5,920 bases of DNA from assembly GCA_033721415.1 (NCBI GenBank), contig JAWWAH010000049.1, positions 1-5,920 on the forward strand. The letters run 5' to 3'. The DNA comes from JAWWAH01 sp033721415. GTDB taxonomy: Bacteria; Patescibacteriota; Minisyncoccia; Spechtbacterales; 2-12-FULL-38-22. The notes under the pieces are model-generated. The model had not been told where the DNA came from. It saw only the letters and a list, made by a program, of their open reading frames with translations, and did no database searches. The translations under genes were made by a program, and so were the position numbers. Positions 1-4,513 of this stretch are shown piece after piece. Position 1 is the first letter of the stretch; each line of letters starts with the position of its first letter.

Positions 1-779
1 AACATGAAGTATCCCCTATAATCTGTATAACGACAAAATGCGAGCGTTTCATCCTCGCAAGAAAAAGTTGACTCCTTTATAAAGCTTTCTATGTCTCCGT
101 TTTCTATGGCTGCTCGCAAAGCAACCTTGTTGCTATCTTCTTCAAGAGGTGAAGCTATGTATTGCTCAGAAGATCGAACAGTTATTGATATGCCCTGATT
201 CCAATCCTCGGTTCTAATCAATAAACCAAGCTCCTCGGGGCTAGAAGATGAATCTGTTGAATCCTTAACAATCCAATCGCCGGGATAACTAAAAGAAAAA
301 AACTTATTTTCAAAATTTTTATTTTCAGCAAGCTCTTCCTGTTCATCGGATAATAAGGGTTCTTCGTCTGGCACACTGTCCCCTGTTTCACCCTCATCTT
401 TTACTTGATTTTCATCATTAAAACTTTTCTCGTCATTCTCTATGTTTTTAGCATTCTCCACAAACGGGTCCCAGCTTGGGTTCCACATATCTGTATATAA
501 AGCTCCAAAAGCACCTCCTGCTCCCAGTATAAATACTACCCCTGCTATTATGGTAACCATCTTTTTGCTTAGCCCCTTTTTAGGACTTTTTTCTGGTTCT
601 GACTTGGTATTTTCTTCTGTTCTTGGCTTAGAGCTTTTGTTAGGATTTGGGGTATTTGTTATCTCTGCTTCTACTTGTTCGTCATTCCATCCTGCCTTTT
701 TAAGCCCCTCTCTGATTTGCTCATCAGTATAGCCCTGTTCGCGCATTTGTTTTATATAGTTTTGTAGTTCTTGGTTCAT
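1..779 (-). CDS. PsbP-like single-span membrane protein, C-terminus cut by window edge
   Basis: The frame opens at ATG 779 and stays open for 259 codons to the left edge, so the 3' end is missing. Residues 1-40 are a charged helical segment with a 'YTDEQIREGLKKAGW' motif, a short N-terminal module I associate with CPR membrane proteins. A low-complexity, charged linker (about 41-73) is followed by one membrane helix (about 74-95), an acidic linker (about 105-155), and an outer domain starting 'FENKFFSFSYPGDW'. That last motif resembles the start of PsbP-like/DUF domains of surface proteins. The expected topology is N-terminus inside and PsbP-like domain outside; the function is unknown. The start lies 13 bases after the stop of the upstream membrane-protein gene with no clear Shine-Dalgarno site, so co-transcription and coupled translation are likely. 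A TATAAA sits only 2 bases before the ATG, too close to act as its -10. Confidence 0.85.
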   Translation of the reverse strand, partial: MNQELQNYIKQMREQGYTDEQIREGLKKAGWNDEQVEAEITNTPNPNKSSKPRTEENTKSEPEKSPKKGLSKKMVTIIAGVVFILGAGGAFGALYTDMWNPSWDPFVENAKNIENDEKSFNDENQVKDEGETGDSVPDEEPLLSDEQEELAENKNFENKFFSFSYPGDWIVKDSTDSSSSPEELGLLIRTEDWNQGISITVRSSEQYIASPLEEDSNKVALRAAIENGDIESFIKESTFSCEDETLAFCRYTDYRGYFM

Positions 780-792
780 TGTTTATAAAACT

Positions 793-1335
793 TTAATTTA
801 AAATACTTTGCCTCAAGAAAATGGTACCTATAATCAACATTAAAACAAACACAGAACTCATAAATACCAAAAGGTTTACGAACATGGAAATTATACTGTA
901 CTCAAATGAATCTCTTATAGTAACCTTGGTATTTGGACTTAACGACTTCAATGGGAAGTATAGCAGAGAAGAAAAAATATATGACATTACAAAAATAGGT
1001 ATGCTTCCTGAAAATTCAAAACTAAAATTTGTGCTACCCTCGACAACAACTTTATAAAGGAATACAAGTAAAAATAAACCTAAAAGAAATAGATAATAAT
1101 AAATCGTATGCTTCCAAAAATTATTTACATTTTCCCCTGAAATTAAATAAGCACCAAAGAGGTCATATATAACAAATAAAACAGGAAAAATCAGTAAACT
1201 AGGTGACCCAAATAAAATTGCAGCGACAAAAAACAAAGAGGTGGAAACCTTAACAGCCTTCCATATCCAGCCCATATCAGAAAACTGAAACTTTAGCGAC
1301 TCCCCTTTCTTTAGTGAGTTTAACTTAACTTTCAT
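793..1335 (-). CDS. Hypothetical polytopic membrane protein (180 aa)
   Basis: I do not recognise this family. A charged N-terminus (about residues 1-25) precedes strongly hydrophobic stretches at about 31-60 (one or two spans), 77-97, 111-130 and 148-173, giving four or five membrane helices in a small integral membrane protein with no catalytic motif that I can see. The start chosen is ATG 1335 (MKVKLN). A longer frame beginning with GTG at 1383 exists, but its first 16 codons are the repeat hairpin and the -10 element, so I treat that extension as an artefact. An extended -10 (TGGTATGAT) lies 6 bases before the ATG and there is no Shine-Dalgarno site, which points to leaderless translation. 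It probably heads a two-gene unit with the PsbP-like gene, 13 bases downstream. Its partner may give the best clue to its role, perhaps in the cell envelope. Confidence 0.8.
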   Translation of the reverse strand: MKVKLNSLKKGESLKFQFSDMGWIWKAVKVSTSLFFVAAILFGSPSLLIFPVLFVIYDLFGAYLISGENVNNFWKHTIYYYLFLLGLFLLVFLYKVVVEGSTNFSFEFSGSIPIFVMSYIFSSLLYFPLKSLSPNTKVTIRDSFEYSIISMFVNLLVFMSSVFVLMLIIGTIFLRQSILN

Positions 1336-1341
1336 ACACTC

Positions 1342-1350
1342 ATCATACCA
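1342..1350 (-). promoter_or_regulatory. Extended -10 promoter for the membrane-protein operon
   Basis: On the minus strand TGGTATGAT (TGn plus TATGAT) ends 6 bases before ATG 1335. There is no convincing -35 at 16-18 bases; that position falls inside the hairpin. An extended -10 can work without a -35. Initiation 6-7 bases downstream would fall at or next to the ATG, giving a leaderless mRNA. The identical element occurs at 5822-5830. Confidence 0.6.
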
Positions 1351-1379
1351 AAAACCCCCGCAATCTGTGCGGGGGTTTT
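1351..1379. terminator. C5/G5 hairpin, bidirectional terminator-like, copy 1
   Basis: A perfect 12-bp stem is formed by AAAACCCCCGCA (1351-1362) and TGCGGGGGTTTT (1368-1379) around a 5-base loop. The A and T runs belong to the stem ends, so it can act in either direction; on the minus strand five Ts follow the G run. It separates the divergent genes at 1335 (minus) and 1466 (plus), so no gene visible in the window reads into it. It may instead insulate the two promoters or simply have travelled with the repeat cassette. Confidence 0.65.
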
Positions 1380-1397
1380 CCACTACAAAAAATAGAA

Positions 1398-1426
1398 TTG
1401 ACGTATTAGGGGCTTTGTTGTATCTT
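1398..1426 (+). promoter_or_regulatory. Sigma70-type promoter for the 110-aa gene
   Basis: TTGACG (1398-1403) and TATCTT (1421-1426) are separated by exactly 17 bases. Transcription would start near 1433, leaving a leader of about 33 bases that carries the ribosome-binding site. This is the best -35/-10 pair in the window, and it drives transcription away from the divergent membrane-protein operon. Confidence 0.65.
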
Positions 1427-1451
1427 ATAGACAGCTCATTTATACCCGAAA

Positions 1452-1460
1452 AAAGGAGCT
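1452..1460 (+). promoter_or_regulatory. Strong Shine-Dalgarno site, possibly sequestered by a hairpin
   Basis: AAAGGAGCT lies 5 bases before ATG 1466 and fixes that start. CAGCTC at 1432-1437 is complementary to GAGCTG at 1456-1461, so a 6-bp stem with an 18-base loop could cover the site. With the predicted transcription start near 1433, the left arm would lie at the very 5' end of the RNA. Confidence 0.7.
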
Positions 1461-1465
1461 GACTT

Positions 1466-1798
1466 ATGGGAAAATTTAAAGTAAGCGTCGAAGAACATGA
1501 TGACCCCAGTGTTTTTAGAACCTACCACACAGATCAGGAATTTCCTAAACCATCCGCCGGTATTTCTCCTATTGTGCCGGTTGGCTTATGCTCACCTGAC
1601 CATCCCCATCTAAAAGAAATAGAAAATATTCCCGGTATATTAGTAGTATACAGTCCTAGGCCTTATGCGGTAGAAGTTCTTCTTGATGATGGACCTTTCT
1701 TCTCGCTTGAAGAAATAGATAAGCAGGTTATTGCTTTACTTGAGAAACACTTTGGTATGCCGGCTGAAGTTGTGGAACCATATACTATAGACAGCTAA
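1466..1798 (+). CDS. Hypothetical 110-aa protein, faint Nfu N-terminal-like pattern
   Basis: This is a small soluble protein with no signal peptide and no membrane span. The second half, 'HLKEIENIPGILVVYSPRPY' (about residues 48-67) followed by a beta-like 'AVEVLL' stretch and 'SLEEIDKQVIALLEKHF' (about 80-96), recalls the order of elements in Nfu/NifU N-terminal scaffold domains: 'SPL...I.GV..V' then a strand then a helix. The likeness is weak, so I would not name it; no CxxC iron-sulfur motif is present. The start is secure because of the Shine-Dalgarno site at 1452-1460. The gene has its own promoter and its own terminator, so it is a one-gene unit between two minus-strand/plus-strand neighbours with no evident link. 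Near-identical 16-base segments flank it (1421-1436 and 1781-1796). Confidence 0.85.
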   Translation: MGKFKVSVEEHDDPSVFRTYHTDQEFPKPSAGISPIVPVGLCSPDHPHLKEIENIPGILVVYSPRPYAVEVLLDDGPFFSLEEIDKQVIALLEKHFGMPAEVVEPYTIDS

Positions 1799-1825
1799 GT
1801 TCTTTTTAGATTTTATGTACGTTTT

Positions 1826-1851
1826 AAAACTACCCTCTGGGTAGTTTTTTT
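1826..1851 (+). terminator. Intrinsic terminator of the 110-aa gene
   Basis: A perfect 10-bp stem is formed by AAAACTACCC (1826-1835) and GGGTAGTTTT (1839-1848), with a 3-base loop and a run of seven Ts (1845-1851). It lies about 27 bases after the stop codon. This is a textbook rho-independent terminator. Confidence 0.9.
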
Positions 1852-1863
1852 ATTTGGATATTT

Positions 1864-1911
1864 AATAAGGACAACGGGCTGTCCTATTTGGCAAAAAACC
1901 AAACAGGACAG
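1864..1911 (+). repeat. GGACA/TGTCC hairpin repeat, copy 1, with an overlapping second hairpin
   Basis: AGGACA (1868-1873) pairs with TGTCCT (1880-1885) around ACGGGC, the same hairpin as at 2873-2896 and 4488-4513. An extra A breaks the outer stem seen in those copies. The right arm can instead pair with a later segment: CTGTCCTATTTGG (1879-1891) with CCAAACAGGACAG (1899-1911), 13 positions with one mismatch (a G-U pair on the minus strand) and loop CAAAAAA. The two hairpins exclude each other. No immediate T run follows, so simple termination is not clear. Confidence 0.7.
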
Positions 1912-1995
1912 TGTGAACTATTTTTTATCTTCCTTTTGTAGCCCCCATTGCCAGTATGGTTTTTCTCCCTTTTTATTTACAGGTATTAAATAATA

Positions 1996-2004
1996 TGGTA
2001 TTAT
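1996..2004 (+). promoter_or_regulatory. Putative extended -10 promoter of the CPBP gene
   Basis: TGGTATTAT (TGn plus TATTAT) has the same form as the TGGTATGAT elements of the minus-strand genes. Initiation near 2011 would give a leader of about 58 bases. A TTGCCA at 1948-1953 is too far upstream to be its -35. The rest of the 1912-2068 stretch is AT-rich and holds no other feature I can support. Confidence 0.45.
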
Positions 2005-2068
2005 ATGGCAAGTTCTTCTCAGTAAGTTAGGGGTGTAGAAACCTGCCCGAACAAGAAAGAGGTGGAAA

Positions 2069-2812
2069 GTGAAATACTCGAATTACTCTCAAAGAAACCC
2101 TACCAGATATAACCTGGGTACAGCACTGACAATATACATAATGTGGAGCATAATCCTATACATTGTAGCTGTTACCTTATATGGACTGCTGGGAGAGTTT
2201 CCCCGCCTACACGAGGCAACAAGAAGCTCTGGTACGGTCGCCGACTGGCTGCTTTCCGCCTGGCCACTTTTTCTGTGGGCTATCCTAATACAGGCAGTTT
2301 TCAGTATAAAGACGGGGCGTAAGCATGCCCGGATAGTACGCTGGAAGCAGAACCTATCTCTTTGCACCATGGCCGGTGTATTCGAAGAGGTTATATACAG
2401 GTGGTTATTATTCATGATAGCTATCGTTGGCATTCAATTCGCCAACTTCATTTTCGGGGGTTTTGCCGGTTTTGAGTTGATTGCATGGTTGCACAACAAT
2501 CTGCTCGGACCCATAGCCAACTGGTTTACTCTCGGATACCTTGAAGAGTGGCTTTTCCACGATGCTGGATGGTTTGTGGGAGCAGCACTCATTGTGACTA
2601 ACGGAATGTTCCGGAATGGTCACGAATACCAAGGTATCATTGGCTACACGAACTCGTGGTTCATCGGCATGTTCTTATTCTGGATGATGTTTCAGTATGG
2701 GCTAGTAGCTGCAATAGTGGCGCACGTTAGCTACAACGCGCTAATTGTCGCAACAGTATACCTATTGCGTCCACGGTATCGTCCCAAGATCAACCCGTAC
2801 CTACCCCGCTAA
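2069..2812 (+). CDS. CPBP-family intramembrane metalloprotease (Rce1/CAAX-protease-like)
   Basis: The 247-residue protein has all three CPBP (Pfam Abi/Rce1-like) motifs in order: EEVIYR (E106, E107, R111), FRNGH (F181-H185) and HVSYN (H219, N223). In the family these glutamates, histidines and the asparagine form the active site within the membrane. Hydrophobic spans lie near 17-42, 62-80, 112-135, 165-180, 195-217 and 220-233. Known bacterial members process peptides, act in bacteriocin maturation or immunity, or have unknown roles; nothing here identifies the substrate. The GTG start is chosen because AGAGGTG (2058-2064) lies 4 bases upstream; the next in-frame ATG, near codon 25, has no such site. 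GC is roughly 47-60% in sampled lines, against about 25-37% in the minus-strand neighbours, which suggests separate ancestry. It stands alone with its own promoter and terminator. Confidence 0.92.
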   Translation: MKYSNYSQRNPTRYNLGTALTIYIMWSIILYIVAVTLYGLLGEFPRLHEATRSSGTVADWLLSAWPLFLWAILIQAVFSIKTGRKHARIVRWKQNLSLCTMAGVFEEVIYRWLLFMIAIVGIQFANFIFGGFAGFELIAWLHNNLLGPIANWFTLGYLEEWLFHDAGWFVGAALIVTNGMFRNGHEYQGIIGYTNSWFIGMFLFWMMFQYGLVAAIVAHVSYNALIVATVYLLRPRYRPKINPYLPR

Positions 2813-2824
2813 TATGAACTTACA

Positions 2825-2851
2825 AAAACCCGCCATGTTTAGGCGGGTTTT
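2825..2851. terminator. Terminator hairpin between convergent CPBP and CYTH genes
   Basis: A perfect 10-bp stem is formed by AAAACCCGCC (2825-2834) and GGCGGGTTTT (2842-2851) with a 7-base loop. It is symmetrical in its A and T ends, so it can serve the CPBP gene (stop at 2812) from the left and the CYTH gene (stop at 2976) from the right. It has the architecture of the C5/G5 hairpins but a different core. Confidence 0.8.
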
Positions 2852-2855
2852 CTAG

Positions 2856-2897
2856 TTTAGGGGGCTTTTTTTAATAGGACAACGGGCTGTCCTATTT
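2856..2897. repeat. Spacer plus GGACA/TGTCC hairpin module, copy 2
   Basis: TTTAGGGGGCTTTTTT, then a hairpin of AATAGGACA (2873-2881) and TGTCCTATT (2888-2896) with loop ACGGGC. It matches 4472-4513 at 40 of 42 positions without gaps. As in that copy, it follows directly on a GC-rich hairpin, so the module travels as a hairpin-spacer-hairpin unit. The T run after GGGGGC may give a second termination point for plus-strand transcripts. Confidence 0.85.
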
Positions 2898-2975
2898 GAA
2901 TAATTTTGTATTTAAAGACTTTCTTAAGGTTTATTTTAAAATCGTAACGGACTTTTCTCGCTATTTTTTTGGTTA

Positions 2976-3764
2976 TTATTCTAATTTATTTCGAACTACT
3001 TGTTCTCCAATCTCAGCTTCTACTTCTTCCCACTCTTCTTCATTAAAACTCCTCTCTTCACCTTCATAATATTCTTGCCAGTTTTCAGAATATTTTTTAT
3101 ACATTACTCCCAGGGCCTCAGGATTTGCTGATATAAGCCCCAGCTGATTTTCAATTGCCTCTATTTTTTCTGCACTACTAGATTCAATTTCAGCTGTATA
3201 GCCATAACCGGTTACATGCTGGAGATCTATTTTTGTTTTTGAATCTATTTGATAAACTTTTCGCTTGCTATGCCAAGCAGATGTTAATTTAATACCCAGC
3301 TCAGACAACCCTCTCTTGTTTCTAGGATTTCCATAATTTTCACCTATTGCATCAATTTCTATACGCTCTTCATCATGCAACGGATCTTCGCTTGCCTTGA
3401 ATGTAAACGTACTAGAAAAACTTTGCCTATCCTCGTCAAATCTAGTTCTAGACCTAAGTTGAATAGGCGTGTTATCGGGTATTCCATCTAACTGGTTCTC
3501 TAAGCGATCAACATCATACATCCAATTAAACGTCAGCGTATTTAAAAATTTTAACGCCTCCTCTTTTTTAATAGGAGAAAAATAATAAGATCTTTCATCA
3601 TATTCTCCGACAATCTTGGCATCAGAAAAAAGAGAAAGTATTTTTTCTTCTAATTTTTCTAGATCTTCTGGCGAAGCTAAAAGATATTTTCGCTCAATTT
3701 CTATATGGGGCTCCTGTTCTCTCGGACTAGTTTCTTTTTTAGTGTTAGGTAAAGACTCTTTCAT
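2976..3764 (-). CDS. CYTH-domain protein (triphosphate tunnel fold)
   Basis: The 262-residue protein begins its domain with the signature ExExK (E22, E24, K26 in 'HIEIERKYLL'). It continues with the charged strand pattern of a triphosphate tunnel: LRSRTR (103-108), TFTFKA (K123), ERIEID (E133, E136, D138), HSKRKVYQI (K167-K169), KIDLQ (D180) and AEIE (E192, E194). CYTH proteins hydrolyse inorganic or thiamine triphosphate with Mg2+ or Mn2+, or act as class IV adenylyl cyclases; the sequence alone does not choose between these. It is longer than the usual 170-200 residues: a polar 20-residue N-terminus and a very acidic tail (about 234-256). It has no signal peptide, so it should be cytosolic. 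The start ATG 3764 lies just after an extended -10, with no Shine-Dalgarno site. Two TAA stops follow in tandem. Confidence 0.9.
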   Translation of the reverse strand: MKESLPNTKKETSPREQEPHIEIERKYLLASPEDLEKLEEKILSLFSDAKIVGEYDERSYYFSPIKKEEALKFLNTLTFNWMYDVDRLENQLDGIPDNTPIQLRSRTRFDEDRQSFSSTFTFKASEDPLHDEERIEIDAIGENYGNPRNKRGLSELGIKLTSAWHSKRKVYQIDSKTKIDLQHVTGYGYTAEIESSSAEKIEAIENQLGLISANPEALGVMYKKYSENWQEYYEGEERSFNEEEWEEVEAEIGEQVVRNKLE

Positions 3765-3772
3765 ATGATTTT

Positions 3773-3781
3773 ATATTAACA
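3773..3781 (-). promoter_or_regulatory. Extended -10 promoter of the CYTH gene
   Basis: On the minus strand TGTTAATAT (TGn plus TAATAT) ends 8 bases before ATG 3764; an overlapping TATAAA (3770-3775) ends 5 bases before it. Initiation would fall at or within a few bases of the ATG, and no Shine-Dalgarno site lies between. Confidence 0.5.
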
Positions 3782-3838
3782 CAAAACCACTTATCTTCGA
3801 TAGCTTAGTGTAACAACTAAAATTAGTATACAGCATTG

Positions 3839-3857
3839 CTCAGCCCTTCTGGCTGAG
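3839..3857. other. Hairpin between M23 and CYTH genes
   Basis: A 7-bp stem is formed by CTCAGCC (3839-3845) and GGCTGAG (3851-3857) with a 5-base loop. It lies 32 bases after the stop of the M23 gene and is not followed by a T run on either strand. ACTC (3858-3861 region) and GAGT (about 3872-3875) can add a small second stem. It may be a weak terminator or a 3'-end stabiliser for the M23 mRNA; the 3765-3889 gap shows nothing else. Confidence 0.4.
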
Positions 3858-3889
3858 ACTCGCTGAAGTTAGAGTGCTATGTTTAAAGA

Positions 3890-4417
3890 TTAGGCTTTGT
3901 ATCTTTCTATAAACTCAGATGGTCGTTTCCAATAGTTACGTTTTGTAAGCTTTTGATCTTTCCGATAATATCCAGGTAAAACTTTTCCTTTCCAGGGCCC
4001 TGTGTAAATAGAAAAATGTAAGTGCGATTCGTGCCACATTCCATTTTCTGGAGTATTAGCTTTTCCAATGCTACCTATAATATCTCCCCCATTAACTCGA
4101 TCTCCTTTTTCAACAAGCCTTTCTTTCATGTGTGCATATAAAGAAAAGAAAACCTGTTTTGTTTTTGGATGTTTGTGCGCAATTATTATAATATTGCCCC
4201 AGTTGCTATGTTCTTTAGTGCCTGGGTGCAGGGCAGAATAAACCACACGACCCCTACCTATTGCCATTACTTTTGTGTCTGCTCTTTTGTTGATATCTTC
4301 TCCAAGATGAAAACCCCAATACACATCGTCGTATGTGCACTCTTCCATAAAGTCGTAACTATTTACTTTGTAGTTTTTTAATGGAAATTCAAGTTTTGGT
4401 GTATGTGGATATGCCAT
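3890..4417 (-). CDS. M23 (LytM-type) zinc metallopeptidase domain protein, no signal peptide
   Basis: The 175-residue protein is almost entirely one M23/LytM domain. Zinc and catalytic motifs are intact: HLGED (H37, D41), YAH (H96) and HLH (H132, H134). The strand 'DTKVMAIGRGRVVYS' and the 'GDRVNGGDIIGSIG' loop are typical of the fold. M23 enzymes cut peptide cross-links in peptidoglycan, often glycyl or D-Ala bonds, outside the membrane. Here no signal peptide, membrane span, LysM or SH3 part is present, which is unusual. The start is placed at ATG 4417, 6 bases after a consensus TATAAT. A longer in-frame reading to TTG 4498 only translates the repeat hairpin and the promoter, and adds no signal sequence. 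It is followed by a hairpin and then the separately promoted CYTH gene. Confidence 0.92.
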   Translation of the reverse strand: MAYPHTPKLEFPLKNYKVNSYDFMEECTYDDVYWGFHLGEDINKRADTKVMAIGRGRVVYSALHPGTKEHSNWGNIIIIAHKHPKTKQVFFSLYAHMKERLVEKGDRVNGGDIIGSIGKANTPENGMWHESHLHFSIYTGPWKGKVLPGYYRKDQKLTKRNYWKRPSEFIERYKA

Positions 4418-4423
4418 ATATGT

Positions 4424-4429
4424 ATTATA
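4424..4429 (-). promoter_or_regulatory. Consensus -10 of the M23 gene
   Basis: A perfect TATAAT on the minus strand ends 6 bases before ATG 4417, with no Shine-Dalgarno site between, so a leaderless mRNA is expected. A TTGTGG within the adjacent hairpin sits 16 bases upstream and could serve as a weak -35, which would place promoter and terminator in the same DNA. Confidence 0.65.
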
Positions 4430-4438
4430 TCTTAACCA

Positions 4439-4467
4439 AAAACCCCCACAATATGTGCGGGGGTTTT
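4439..4467. terminator. C5/G5 hairpin, variant copy, after the NTase gene
   Basis: AAAACCCCCACA (4439-4450) faces TGCGGGGGTTTT (4456-4467) around a 5-base loop. Compared with the other copies one stem position differs: it is an A-C mismatch in plus-strand RNA but a G-U pair in minus-strand RNA. In the minus direction it ends in TTTTT about 41 bases after the NTase stop, so it fits as the NTase terminator, directly abutting the M23 promoter. Confidence 0.75.
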
Positions 4468-4471
4468 CCAC

Positions 4472-4513
4472 TTTAGGGGGCTTTTTTGAATAGGACAACG
4501 GGCTGTCCTATTC
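4472..4513. repeat. Spacer plus GGACA/TGTCC hairpin module, copy 3
   Basis: TTTAGGGGGCTTTTTT, then a 10-bp stem of GAATAGGACA (4488-4497) and TGTCCTATTC (4504-4513) with loop ACGGGC. It matches 2856-2897 at 40 of 42 positions. The TAG stop of the NTase gene (4508-4510) lies inside the stem, so the repeat supplies the last codon and the stop of that gene. Confidence 0.85.

Larger units (their letters stand above)
1330..1384 (-). repeat. 55-bp exact repeat (hairpin + promoter + start), copy 1
   Basis: These 55 bases are identical to 5810-5864. The block covers CCAC, the C5/G5 hairpin, the extended -10 and the start codon, and ends after the second codon (ATGAAA) of the downstream frame. Identity stops abruptly on both sides. 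This is a duplicated 5' expression cassette rather than duplicated coding sequence. Confidence 0.9.

Noticed and set aside
442..732. Plus-strand open frame of 96 codons
   Set aside because: It lies antisense within the PsbP-like gene, which has clear domain structure; the hydrophobic product is the mirror of the membrane span and linkers.
821..1057. Plus-strand open frame of 78 codons
   Set aside because: Antisense to the polytopic membrane-protein gene; no ribosome-binding site or recognisable motif.
1336..1383. N-terminal extension of the membrane protein to GTG 1383
   Set aside because: The added 16 codons are the C5/G5 hairpin and the -10 box; the same peptide appears before unrelated genes.
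1951..1975. Weak CCAT...ATGG hairpin with T run as a terminator near 1946-1963
   Set aside because: The stem is only 4 bp and AT-rich; the strong terminator at 1826-1851 already ends the upstream gene.
2089..2632. Two minus-strand open frames inside the CPBP gene
   Set aside because: The plus-strand gene has all three family motifs and a Shine-Dalgarno site; the antisense frames overlap each other and show no motif.
3825..3885. tRNA or small RNA gene
   Set aside because: The region folds into a small hairpin, but no cloverleaf, T-loop sequence or CCA end is seen, and there is no promoter evidence.
4169..4381. Plus-strand open frame of 70 codons
   Set aside because: Antisense to the M23 domain, whose zinc motifs are intact on the minus strand.
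4418..4498. N-terminal extension of the M23 protein to TTG 4498
   Set aside because: The added codons are repeat DNA and the TATAAT promoter, and they add no signal peptide.
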